DNA of 64,000 nucleotides, taken from NCBI GenBank assembly GCA_034336665.1, contig JAPFBE010000036.1:1666357-1730356 (forward strand), in the 5' to 3' direction. Position numbers and translations under genes: made by a program. The notes below the pieces were generated by a model. The model searched no databases and was not told the origin of the DNA. It saw only the letters and a list, made by a program, of their open reading frames with translations. Numbering within the stretch: the stretch's first letter is position 1; the number at the start of each line of letters is the position of its first letter. Shown here piece after piece: positions 55,218 to 64,000 of the stretch. The stretch is from Luscinia megarhynchos (Eukaryota > Chordata > Aves > Passeriformes > Turdidae).

Positions 55218-55502
55218 TGTAAGAGACTAAGATGGTGCTGCGGGCAACCTCGCCTCTGATGGGTTGCAACTGTACTAATTACCAAAGAGTGGAAGCAGCC
55301 TTGCCCTTAATAGGTTGGCAGCTGTGTCCAATAAGGATGTGTGTTATAAAAGAGGGGTTTTGCCCAGTTGTGCTGGGAGAGTTAGTGTTATGTGATGCTG
55401 TCCATGGGAATTCACAGTGAAAAGGTATGAGAGTTTTACTGTAGGATAATAAAGGGCTGATGCTTGCCACCATTTTCAGCATCGGTCGTGAGTCTGCCAT
55501 CA
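55218..55502 (+). mobile_element. Short solo LTR inside CR1 ORF1
   Basis: TGTAAGAGACTAAGATGG to GTCTGCCATCA, 285 bp. TATA (GTTATAAAAGAGG) at 55343 and AATAAA (GGATAATAAAGGG) at 55447. CR1 ORF1 sequence flanks both sides. Target duplication not clear. Confidence 0.7.
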
Positions 55503-56110
55503 GTATCTGTTGTAGGTAGATAGTTCTAAAGCCACATTATCTATCTCCTTTTTAGCCCCTCTAATACTATCCAGCCTATTAACTGTCTCTTGTAATTCAA
55601 TCATCTGCTGCAACAGGTTATTAACCTGTGCATGCTTTGTGCAGGTACCAGCCTTTTCTCCAGAGGAAGTATAGGGGTATCCATTGCAAGCTACCACCTG
55701 TACTGACATCTCTTTCCTTACCAGTTCCATCTAGGTGGAAGCATCAGACTTCTTAGGGGTTATCTCAGTAGACACGCTGGTTTTGGCTCTGAGACAAGTG
55801 CCCACCATTATGGCTGAGACCTAGAGCACTTAGCACTTACCTGAGCTGTGGACCTACTTTCAGATTGCAGCACCCTTCCCATATGCCCTGCCCACGTGAG
55901 CTGTCACATCACATCCTTCTGACATACCACATACTGTTTGTTCACCCTGTTCGACGCTCTCTGGGTTGCTCATGCTTTCTGTAGTTGTTTAAATCTTCCA
56001 CAGTGCTCCTGGCTATCACCTCTCCTTGTCTGATTGGCTCACAAGAGCTTCCAAGCTTTGACACAGCTCTGGACTGCTCATCATGCTGGACTGCTGATTC
56101 TTCCTTTTCC
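55503..56110 (-). repeat. CR1 LINE ORF1 N-terminal part and 5' region
   Basis: The minus-strand frame 55500-55730 has the cysteine residue, the coiled coil ('LLQQMIELQETVNRLDSIR') and 'AKKEID' typical of CR1 ORF1. The rest up to 56110 is likely 5' untranslated CR1. Confidence 0.65.
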
Positions 56111-56114
56111 TTAC

Positions 56115-56375
56115 CCTACAGAATCACCAGGTTGGAAGAGACCTTTAAGATCATAGCGTCCAACCCATGTCCTAACATCTCAATTAAACCATGGCACTGA
56201 GTGCCGCATCCAATCTCTTTTTAAACACATCCAGGAATGGCGACTCTACCACCTCCCTGGGCAGACGATTCCAGTAGTTTATCACTCTTTCAGTAAAAAA
56301 CTTTTCCTTAACATCCAACCTAAATTTCCCTTGGTGCAGTTTAAGACTGTGTCCTCCCGTTCTGTCAATTCATGC
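56115..56375 (-). repeat. CR1 LINE 3' end
   Basis: The inverted CR1 tail (CTACAGAATCACCAGGTTGGAAGAGACC) followed by the antisense RT C-terminal region. It is a separate CR1 from the one at 52696-56110. Confidence 0.85.
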
Positions 56376-57171
56376 CTGACACATTCAATTTCTTTAGAAT
56401 TCCTGACCATTTCTCAACACTTTTATCATCTCTCTAAACCAGTATCTCCTTCATATTCCATCCTAATCACTGCAGAATCATCTGCATTGGCTTTCACTAC
56501 ATATGCATCACCTTTTCAGTCTATACGAATTATTGCAGCAAACTCCTCTTCCTTGGCCAGGCTGATCCCCTAACATTCCTTTCTGAAACCTTATATAATT
56601 TATACTTTCAAAATAAGACTCAACTGAAAAATACAGTCCAATAGAATCAGAAAATGCTCCAAAGTACAGTTGAAATATTCAGTGAAACAGAAATATTGGA
56701 AATAATAACACTAGAACATAAGTAATACCTTATTGAAAATATATTTTGATATAAACTATATCTAGTTTTCAAAAGTTTGAAGCAAAGCTTAAAAAGTTAA
56801 CTACAGTAAGCCTCATAGAAAGCTTTACAAAGTCAAAGCACCATAGCATCTTAATTTAAAAAGTTAGCACAATAATAGAAAGACCTTATCATTTTCACCC
56901 AGGCAGATAGTAATAGGACAAGAGGGAATCGCTTTAAACTAAAAGAGGAGAAAGTACATAAAAATAAGCTTTTAAATTCATGTTAAGTGCCCAGTATTTA
57001 AATGTTTTGCTGAAACACTGCATTTTGGGGGTTTTGGGGGAGGGGGCATGTTTAAAAAATAAAAAAAATATATTCCAAGGTACATGCATTATAAATTGAG
57101 TCTGTATATCAGGAAATATTATTATTGAAATGTATGAGACAGTTAAACAGTATTGCAAAGAACATGCTCTA
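56376..57171. other. Mostly unassigned AT-rich DNA
   Basis: Contains a short coding-like stretch on the minus strand (56400-56580, see findings) and a 50-base CR1-like piece at 56905-56955 (GGACAAGAGGGAATCGCTTTAAACT). Otherwise no gene or repeat is recognised. Confidence 0.4.
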
Positions 57172-58015
57172 TTGGGTTTGCATGGCCTGGTTTTTGGTAG
57201 GGGGTAGGCCACAAAGGTCGCTTCTGTGAGAAGCTTCCAGAAGCTTCCACAATGTCTAGCAAAGTCAAACCCTGGGGACTCCAAAGATGGACATGCCACT
57301 GGTCAAGGCTGGGCCAATTAGAAATTGTGGTGATGCCTCTGTGATAACATATTTAAGAAATCAAAACAAAGGTTGTGGTGCAGTTGTAATTTTCACCCAG
57401 AGTGGAGTGAGAACATGCAAGAACGACTATGCAGACACCAAGGTGAGTGAAGAAGGACGGTGAGGAGGTGCTCCAGGCACCAGAGCAGAGATGCCTCTGC
57501 AGCCTATACTGAAGACCACAGTGAAGCAGGCTATGCCCCCTGCAGCCCATGGAGGACCATGGTGATGGAAGAGTCCCATGCCACCTGGGAGGAGACTGAT
57601 CCTGTGGGAGACCTGTGGAGGGAGGGGCCCTACTCCCAGACTAGAGCAGCCTGTCCTTGAAGGACTACACCACATGGAAGAGTGACCCACTCTGCAGCAG
57701 TTTGAGAGGAGTACTGTTGTCTGTGGGATGGACTCACATTGCAGCAGTTTGCAGGGAGCTGTTGCCTGTGAGATAAACTCATGTCAGAAAAGTTCACAGA
57801 GAACTGTCTCCCATGGGACAGACCCCACTGGAGAGCAAAGGAACAACTCCTCTCCCTGAGCAGCAGGAGAAGCCATGGGTGATAAATTGACCATAACCCC
57901 CATTCCCTGTCTCCTTGTGCCACTGGGGATCTGGGAAAGAGGAAGGGGTGGGGGGGAATGCGTTTTTAAGGGTTAATTTTACTTCTCATTATCCTGCCCT
58001 GATTTTGTTAGTAAT
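57172..58015 (+). mobile_element. LTR, second copy of the 13066 family, 3'-truncated
   Basis: Starts TTGGGTTTGCATGGCCTGGTTTTTGG and follows the solo LTR at 13066 through the 'ACATATTTAAGAAATCAAAAC' block to 'GATTTTGTTAGTAAT'. There another LTR start (TGTCCTAGG) takes over. Confidence 0.75.
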
Positions 58016-58861
58016 TGTCCTAGGTTACAATGTAAAGATATGCCCAAATGTACATATTCTGTCACTATCTGCTGAAACCAGATGGGGCAGTAATTCTTAT
58101 CTCTGTGAGAGATATCCTCTGCTAATGGGCCATCAGTTAAAAACCAGATGGGGCAATGTTCTTTATCTTTCCCATGACTCATCCTTCCTCCAGGAAGATA
58201 TCTTCTGTTAATGGGCCATTGAGTCCCACTACATGACTGATAAAATTACATCATCCCATTGTGAGATGCTCCACCCAGGAGGAGGAGCCAAACATTTCCT
58301 ACCTAGATAAAAACTGAGATTTGGAACACCAAAGTAGCCCTCACCCACTGGTTTCCAGAGGACAAGAGCTACCAGGCCTTTCTACAGGATCACTACTTCA
58401 ACAAGACCACTTCTGTACAAGATGTTACTTCCCCCAAAATGTACCCCTGGGATTCTATCCCATGAACAAAGGAATTCCTTGAAACAGGACTCCTCTCCTT
58501 TATCAAAAACCCTGTTATCTCTTAAGATTTCTATTGGTTCTTAAAGTTACAAGTTAATTGGTTCTTTTCTTACTTAGGATTTTAAGGTAATTGGTTAGTT
58601 TGTAATTTGTAGTTTTTATTGGTTAAAAGTTCAATCCTCTGGAAACCTATATAAACCCTTTGTTATCTGATGTAATTAGACCGTTGTTAGCATTTCCCTT
58701 CGGAGAAATAAAGTTATCTTTGGAACTGTTGCAACACGGTCTCAAGCCTTCTGTACTTCGCTAGTGAGTAGCTGCGGGTTCTGTAGCCAGGGTTCAGAGA
58801 TACCTGGACTCAAGGCTGCAGACCCCGGGGTTGGAAAGCCCCCAACCTAAAAACAGCTACA
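58016..58861 (+). mobile_element. LTR of the ERVL type (same family as 9908-10569)
   Basis: TGTCCTAGGTTACAATG to AACAGCTACA. TATA (ACCTATATAAACCC) near 58647 and AATAAA (GGAGAAATAAAG) at 58704. The U3 matches the inverted LTR at 9908-10569. Confidence 0.7.
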
Positions 58862-59023
58862 CACTTCATCTGGACTGCTACCTCCACATTAACTAGCGGG
58901 ATGTCAGATTGTATTCTGACTCTGTCAGTGGATTTTCTATTGTACTATTGCATGTATTTTATTTTTCTCTTTTTTTCCTATTAAATTGTATTTCTGACTG
59001 GTTTTGCTTTCAAAACCATTACA
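58862..59023 (+). mobile_element. LTR 3' end directly before the ERVL primer site
   Basis: Ends TTTCAAAACCATTACA at 59023, immediately followed by the primer-binding site. It may be the end of an older LTR split by the LTR at 58016-58861, or an extension of it. A poly(A)-like TATTAAATTG is at 58978. Confidence 0.5.
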
Positions 59024-59029
59024 TATTTT

Positions 59030-59047
59030 CGGTGCCCAATGTAGGGC
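59030..59047 (+). other. ERVL primer-binding site (plus copy)
   Basis: CGGTGCCCAATGTAGGGC, one or two changes from the TGGTGCCCAACGTGGGGC type that pairs with lysine tRNA. It lies six bases after the LTR. Confidence 0.6.
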
Positions 59048-59108
59048 AAGCAAGGTACTGAGAGAAGTAAGGATTGCAACTTTGTATTGTAGAAGCCACC
59101 TATTTGCT

Positions 59109-59714
59109 ATGATGCTCAACATGCTTACATGGGTCTTATATCTAGCTCTCTATATTTTTCCGCACATGGGGAACTATCTGCTGGTTGTAATGCTCCTGTG
59201 TAGACCAGGATATGGTATAAAAATTGCTTATTTGGTCTATTACGTCTATTGCATCATAACCTCCGAGGCAATGAACATCATTCGGAATATATACTTAACT
59301 TTGTTTGCTTGTCCTAGTCTAGGCTGCTACATCTGGGGCCTCAACAAGCGCACTCAGCCCCTGGGGGGAGGAGTAAAGAATTATTTTTTCCAGCCTTTCA
59401 GGCCTGACACAAAAGTTTTTGACAATGTTGTGTTCTCTCTGGATGCCAAGGACAGCATAGTGTTGTTAGTTCTGCTTTGTCTTCTCTGCACAGCCTGCAA
59501 CATGTTTAGAAACAAAACACTACATGGTGTGATGCAGCATCTTCTTGAGGAAGAGGAAAAAAGAAGCAAAGCAACAGCATCAATGTCCGCTCAGAATGTC
59601 ACAGAAAAGCAAGGAAACAGCATTTGCATCTACGCAGACTGTCAGAGAGGAGAAAGGAACCAAAAGCGCCCTCAGCATTTCCACAAAAACTGTCACCGAA
59701 CCAGAACAGCCTAG
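59109..59714 (+). CDS. Pre-gag multi-pass membrane ORF of ERVL
   Basis: The frame is open from 59004 but crosses the primer site, so I place the start at the ATG pair at 59109/59112. About 200 codons. Three to four hydrophobic helices: residues ~6-30 (WVLYLALYIF), ~36-58 (IKIAYLVYYVYCII), ~60-78 (IYLTLFACPSLGCYIWG) and ~115-135 (SIVLLVLLCLLCTACNMF), then a charged tail. A 'RTQPLGGG' loop and 'FSLDAKDS' are shared with the minus copy at 17359-17945, where the frame is broken. It overlaps gag by 170 bases in another frame. I do not recognise the protein. It could be a viral accessory membrane protein or an extended gag leader. Confidence 0.6.
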   Translation: MMLNMLTWVLYLALYIFPHMGNYLLVVMLLCRPGYGIKIAYLVYYVYCIITSEAMNIIRNIYLTLFACPSLGCYIWGLNKRTQPLGGGVKNYFFQPFRPDTKVFDNVVFSLDAKDSIVLLVLLCLLCTACNMFRNKTLHGVMQHLLEEEEKRSKATASMSAQNVTEKQGNSICIYADCQRGERNQKRPQHFHKNCHRTRTA

Positions 59715-60426
59715 ACCAGTAGCAGTTGCCCCTGTTGAGAAGAAGCAATCAAAGAGCAAATCAGTCCAGATAGTGACTGATGAGGATGCGGCAGGACCTT
59801 CGCATCCAGCAGAAGAGAAAGAGCCAGAAATCATCATTTGCTCTCTATCCCTGGGTGAGCTGTGTGACCTGTGGAGGGAATTCACCTGCCAGACAAATGA
59901 GATCCTCCTGACCTGGCTGCTCCGCATCTGGGATGCTGCAGCCAATGACACCATTCTGGATGGAAGTGAGGCCAAGCAACTGGAATCGCTGTCCCAGGAT
60001 GTGGTCATTGACCAGGGGATCAGGAGAACCCAAGAAACTCTCAGCCTTTGGCGGCGACTGCTGACAAGTGTGAAGGAGAAATACCTTTGTATAAAAGACC
60101 TCCAGGTGCACCAAGGAAAATGGAGCACAATGGAACTAAGTATCCGATGCCTGAGGGAATTGGCTGTGCTGGAGATCATTTTCTCAGAAGACGAGAGATT
60201 TCCTAAGAGCCCAGATTGCATCCAGTGCACATCGCAAATGTGGTTGAGATTCGCACAGCTTGGACCAGAGATGTACTCCCATTTCCTGGCAATGCTGCAA
60301 TGGAGGGAAGGCGAGGACATGATAGGCATCTTGGTCAATAAACTAAGAATTTACAAGGACACTGTAACCGCCCCATTTCTTACCCGTGTCTCACCTGTGA
60401 AAACAAGGCTGGTTGAGCAAGTCTGA
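59545..60426 (+). pseudogene. ERVL gag (plus copy), N-terminal and capsid part
   Basis: A 293-codon open frame. Thr/Lys-rich first 80 residues with repeated 'STQTV'/'STKTV' units, then a helical capsid-like region: 'SLGELCDLWREFTCQ', 'LTWLLRIWDAAANDT', 'LDGSEAKQLESLSQD', 'ELSIRCLRELAVLEI'. There is no zinc knuckle. The frame stops at 60424, and homologous sequence continues at 60430. Gag would form the particle. The overlapping 252-codon minus-strand ORF is its antisense shadow. Confidence 0.75.
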
Positions 60427-60429
60427 AGT

Positions 60430-60828
60430 TTGATTGAAGAGGTCCATCAGAAATTAAAAAAGGAACTTAAGGAAGAAAACTACCACATCTCGCCAGATCC
60501 AACAAGAGTCTCTGCCATTAGGAGCCCGCGTTCCCCAGCGAGGGAGAGAGGATACACTCTACAAGGTAACCTCTGGTTTTTCCTTCAGGAGCATGCAGAA
60601 GACATGAGGAAGTGGGATGGTAAACCCACCTCCTCCTTAGCAGCCTGGGTACATGAACTGAAAAGAAGGACACCTAACACAAGAAGCTCATCTAGAGTCA
60701 ACGCTGCTCTGGTCTGTCATGCACAGAACTCCAGACAGCATCAGAATGATGATATGACTGATCCTCTTAAAGGTACCGCAGGAACCTATTTACAGGAAAA
60801 AAGCAATGTATACCAAGACCAGGAATAG
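60430..60828 (+). pseudogene. ERVL gag C-terminal part
   Basis: Frame 60430-60828 has 'SPARERGYTLQGNLWFFL', 'EDMRKWDGKPTS' and 'DDMTDPLKGT'. The same order is seen in the downstream copy at 62229-62519. It is separated from the main gag by a single stop. Confidence 0.7.
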
Positions 60829-60881
60829 AGGGGTCCTGCCTCTAGCCAAGCAGAGGAGAAGGACAATGGGATTTTTGGACT

Positions 60882-61318
60882 GTGTGGATCCAATGGCCTG
60901 GCACATTTGACCCACGAAAATATAAGGCTTTGGTTCACACCGGCGCCCAATGTACCCTGATGCCATCAAGGTATATAGGAACAGAATCCATTTCTATTTC
61001 TGGGGTAACAGGAGGATCCCAGCAGCTGACTGTATTGGAGGCTGAAGTGAGTTTGACTGGGAATGGGTGGCAGAAACACCCCATCGTGACTGGCCCAGAG
61101 GCCCATGCATCCTAAGCATACACTATCTCAGAAATGGATATTTCAAAGACCCAAAAGGATACTGTTCGGCTTTTGGGATTGCTGCTGTAGAGACAGAAGA
61201 CATTAGAGAACTGAATATCTTGCCTGGTCTCTCAGACGACCCCTCTGCTGTGGGACTGCTGAGAGTTGAAGAACAAGAGGTACCAATCGCCACAGCAACA
61301 GTACACTGTTGACAATAC
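60882..61318 (+). pseudogene. ERVL protease (plus copy 1)
   Basis: Frame 60882-61115 has an active-site loop A-L-V-H-T-G-A-Q with His in place of the catalytic Asp. The flap-like 'GVTGGSQQLT' follows, and the C-terminal 'LGIDYL'-type block sits in a shifted frame (61067-61312). It would cleave Gag-Pol if active; the His makes normal aspartic catalysis unlikely. Confidence 0.7.
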
Positions 61319-61906
61319 CCTACTGACAGAGACTCTGTGATTCCCATCCATGAGATGTTTTCTAAACTGGAGAACCAGGGGGTGGTCAGCAAGGCTCGTT
61401 CACCTTTCAGCAGCCCTCTATGGCCAGTGCGTAAGTCCAGTTGAGAATGGAGACTGACAGTGAATTACTGTGGCCTGAATGAGGTCACACCACCACTGAG
61501 CACTGCTGTGCAAGACATATTGGAACTTCAGTACAAACTGGAGTCCAAGGCAGCAAAGTGGTACGGGACCATCGATATTGCCAATGCCTTCATCTCCATT
61601 CCTTTGGCAGCAGAGTGCAGGCCCCAGTTTACCTTCACCTGGAGGGGAGTGCAGTACACTTGGAATCGACTGCTCCATGGTTGGAAACACAGTCCAACCA
61701 TCTGCCATGGACTGATCCAGACTGCACTGGAAAAGGGCGAGGCTCCTGAACATCTACAGTATATCGATGACATCATTGTATGGGGGAACACGGCAGGGGA
61801 AATCTTTGAGAAAGGAGAGAAGATTATCCAAATTCAGCTGAAAGCTGTTTTTGCCATTGAGCAAAGTAAGGTTAAGAGACCGGCTCAAGAAATTCAGTTT
61901 CTAGAA
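61319..61906 (+). pseudogene. ERVL RT (plus copy 1), truncated
   Basis: A TGA at 61441 interrupts the fingers block. The frame 61460-61948 then has 'GTIDIANAFISIPL' with the first Asp, 'HGWKHSPTICHGL', and Y-I-D-D near 61763. It ends at 61906 in LTR-D. RNase H and integrase are absent. Confidence 0.8.
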
Positions 61907-62228
61907 GTGTTGGGGGTTGAGTATTTTTCTATTACTGTGTCAATTTAAAGAATTTTTCCCATTATCATGCCAATGGAGCTTGCTGGGTTACACCCAGGAT
62001 CTTTGATGACTCCAGACAAAAAGGGGAGGTGGGAGTGGCTTCCGGAGGGGCTACTTGTGTTTCCGGAGGGGTTATTTGTGTTTCTGGCAAGCTCGGAGGA
62101 GGACCCCCCATCTCCAGCCACGCCGCTGAACGCAGAAGAGCCAGACAGTCTGCAATCACCTGCCCAGCATCTGCCTCGCTACAGCCTCCTACCTTCTGAG
62201 GACACAGCTGACCACCAGAACCCAACAC
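61907..62228 (+). mobile_element. LTR-D, 3'-truncated
   Basis: TGTTGGGGGTTGAG then the 'GAATTTTTCCCATTAT' block shared with 40554 and 43400, through 'AGCCTCCTACCTTCTGAGGACACAGCTGACCACCAG'. It joins directly to ERVL gag at 62229. Confidence 0.65.
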
Positions 62229-62519
62229 CTCCCAGCTAGGGAGAGAGGGTACACCCCACGAGCTGACCTGTGGTTCTTCCTGCGAGACCATGGGGAAGAC
62301 ATGGAAAAATGGGATGGGAAACCCACTTCTGTCCTGGCAGAATGGGTGTGTCAACTCAGGGAGGGAAATGCTAACCGAGGGAACCGCGCAAAAATGAAGG
62401 TACCCTCACCCTCCCATAACCAACGTGCAGGGTATTACAGAAGGGAGGATGATCTGTCAGATCCCCTGGAAGGAACCTCCACTATGTATGCCGAGGAAAG
62501 AAATAATAACCAGGGCTAG
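62229..62519 (+). pseudogene. ERVL gag C-terminal part (plus copy 2)
   Basis: Frame 62301-62519 and the preceding 70 bases match 60535-60828 ('MEKWDGKPTSVLAEWV', 'DDLSDPLEGT'). It starts mid-gene after LTR-D. Confidence 0.75.
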
Positions 62520-62573
62520 AGGGGCCCTGCCTCTAGCCAGGGAGAGGCATGGGATGACAGGATCTATTGGATA

Positions 62574-63008
62574 GTGTGGGTGCGATGGCCTGGCACATCA
62601 AAGCCACAGAAACATAGAGTGCTAGTTCATACTGGTTCACAATGCACCCTGATACCATCAGAACATGTGGGGAAGGTACCTGTTTCCATTGTTGGGGTGA
62701 CGGGGGGATCACAGGAATTCGCTTTGCTGGAAGCTGAGATTAGCCTGACAGGGAAGGGGTGGCAGAAATATCCTATTATAACTGGCCCAGGGGCACCATG
62801 CATTCTAGGCATAGACTTCCTCAGGAACAGCTATTACAAAGACCCAAAGAGGTTCAGGTGGGCTTTTGGAATAGCTGCTGTAGCGACAGAGAGCATTAAG
62901 CAGTTGAACACCTTGCCTGGACTACCAGAAAACCCATCTGCAGTAGGACTCCTGAAAGCGACAGAGCAACAGGTACCAATTGCCACCATGACAGTGCACC
63001 GCCGGTAG
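62574..63008 (+). pseudogene. ERVL protease (plus copy 2)
   Basis: An open 144-codon frame: V-L-V-H-T-G-S-Q at the active site (His for Asp again), 'GVTGGSQEFA' flap region, 'CILGIDFLRNSY', and 'GLPENPSAVGLL'. This is the best-preserved of the three ERVL protease copies and lacks internal stops. Confidence 0.7.
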
Positions 63009-63268
63009 TACCGGACAAATCGAGATGCTGTGATCCCCATCCATAAGATGATCCATGGGCTGGAGAGCCAAGGGTTGGTCAGCAAAACCCACTCACCCTT
63101 CAACAGCCCCATCTGGCCTGTGCGCAAATCTGATGGGTAATGGAGATTGACTGTGGACTATCGTGCCTTGAATGAAGTGACTCCACCGCTGAGCGCTGCC
63201 GTGCCGGACATGCTGGAACTCCAGTACGAGCTGGAGTCCAAGGCAGCAAGGTGGTATGACACCATTGA
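63009..63268 (+). pseudogene. ERVL RT start (plus copy 2), truncated
   Basis: 'IPIHKMI', 'SPFNSPIWPVRKS', a TAA near 63139, then 'LTVDYRALNEVTPPLSAAV' and 'DTIDI'. At 63269 the sequence changes abruptly to unrelated AT-rich DNA while the frame stays open to 63485. Confidence 0.75.
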
Positions 63269-63502
63269 CATTTTTGGTAGAGAATGCAGGCTAGAAAAAA
63301 TTAATAAGGATGCGAGATGGGACCAATTAATAGGAGTAAAGGCAAGGCATGTATTAGATTATAAAGATGAAGTAAGAATAGTAGTAAAGTACCTAGGGGT
63401 GGTGGTAAATATTAATGTTTTTCTGTTTAATGTTGCAAAGTTAAATGCAATTTTGATGATAATAATAAGGAAATGTGATTTATGAAAGCGAAGTGGTGGA
63501 AT
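63269..63502 (+). other. Unassigned AT-rich stretch, possibly the 3' end of another ERV
   Basis: Its 70-codon frame is fused in phase to the ERVL RT but has no recognisable domain. It ends in GAAAGCGAAGTGGTGGAA, which resembles a polypurine tract, just before an LTR-like TGTGCTGG. Confidence 0.35.
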
Positions 63503-63700
63503 GTGCTGGTTGCACATGGATTGGTTGGGGGCGGATCCGCCGGGGGGAACAGAGGGGCTTTCCCGTCTCTGGGGGCTGCCCCTGTGAGCTGTGGAGACCA
63601 ATCAGACAACGGATTTAGTGGTGGACAGCTCGGGAAACCAATTAAAAAGTTATTTTGCTTTCACAAATCACATTGGATTAAGTTAACTAGCTCTCTTTCG
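63503..63700 (+). mobile_element. Possible LTR start
   Basis: TGTGCTGGTTGCACATGG follows a purine-rich tract. An AATTAAAAAGTT box near 63640 could be TATA-like. The 3' end is not recognised. Confidence 0.35.
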
Positions 63701-64000
63701 GCTTCCGGCCTCCGGAGGTGCGGTGGTCACAGGCCGGGGCCCCAGCCCGGAACCCCGGCCCCGCCTCTGGGGTGGGGGGGGGCCCGGCCCGGCACCCCGG
63801 CCTGGCACTGGCTCTGTGAGGAGCCCCTGGCCCGGCCCTGGCTTGGCTCGGCGGGGCCATGGCTAAGCTGCATGGCCCCCCGGCCGCATGGCTCCGGCAC
63901 GGCCCCAGCACAGCCCCAGCCACTTGGGGGGATGAGAGAGCCACCAAAGGCTCTCCCTTTCCCCCCCTGTTCTGCAAGAAGAGGCCTCCAGCTGCCCACG
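63701..64000. other. GC-rich DNA, no gene seen
   Basis: Strongly GC-rich, unlike the rest of the window, with many GGCCCCGG-type words. The minus-strand ORFs here are Pro/Gly/Ala-rich low-complexity readings. It could be R-U5 of the preceding LTR or a tandem-type repeat. Confidence 0.4.

Noticed and set aside
59580..60338. 252-codon minus-strand ORF
   Set aside because: Antisense shadow of the ERVL gag frame; no recognisable domain.
63701..64000. CpG-island promoter of a host gene
   Set aside because: GC-rich, but no transcript start, exon or conserved motif is visible, and it abuts an LTR-like sequence.

Overview
The window looks like avian nuclear DNA, most likely from a sex chromosome and probably W. 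It is packed with CR1 LINE fragments carrying typical bird CR1 3' tails, plus class I, class II and ERVL-type endogenous retroviruses (ERVs) and many solo LTRs. No bacterial-style genes, RNA genes or CRISPR arrays are visible. The only recognisable host coding sequence is one spliced exon of the transcription factor RFX3 on the minus strand (12788-12885), with both splice sites intact. RFX3 lies on human 9p24, which corresponds to the avian Z. The ERV load suggests the W copy, but the sequence alone cannot decide between Z and W.

Layout. 1-12060: fragments of CR1 (both strands) mixed with partial LTRs, and an ERVL integrase remnant with its LTR on the minus strand (9908-11480). 12061-14982: RFX3 exon and intron, interrupted by a solo LTR with a perfect AGTAC target duplication (13061-14381). 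14983-18477: a minus-strand ERVL with 5' LTR, primer-binding site, a membrane-protein-like ORF ahead of gag, gag, protease and RT, all decayed. 18478-22349: CR1, an LTR piece and unassigned AT-rich DNA. 22350-40397: a decayed gammaretrovirus-like provirus (ERV-A) inserted in a CR1. It is interrupted twice: by ERV-B (25375-35284, perfect CCACC duplication) and by a solo LTR (35574-36201). 40554-44206: ERV-C, a deleted relative of ERV-B, flanked by copies of another LTR start. 44573-52689: ERV-K, a nearly complete class II provirus with 374-bp LTRs and a perfect CTCTTC duplication, inserted in a minus-strand CR1 that continues to about 56110. 57172-63268: two consecutive ERVL remnants behind a cluster of LTRs. 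63503-64000: an LTR-like start running into GC-rich DNA.

Most notable points. ERV-B has an uninterrupted 865-codon env while its gag and pol are broken many times, although its LTRs differ by only about 9 substitutions in 738 bases. ERV-A and ERV-B carry related env genes on clearly different pol genes. Two ERVL copies share a multi-pass membrane ORF between primer-binding site and gag. ERV-K joins a class II gag-pro-pol to an env of alpharetrovirus/gamma type (CX6CC). All three ERVL proteases lack the canonical catalytic aspartate. Many single-base frame changes could in part be assembly errors in homopolymers. That does not easily explain why one gene of one element escaped them.
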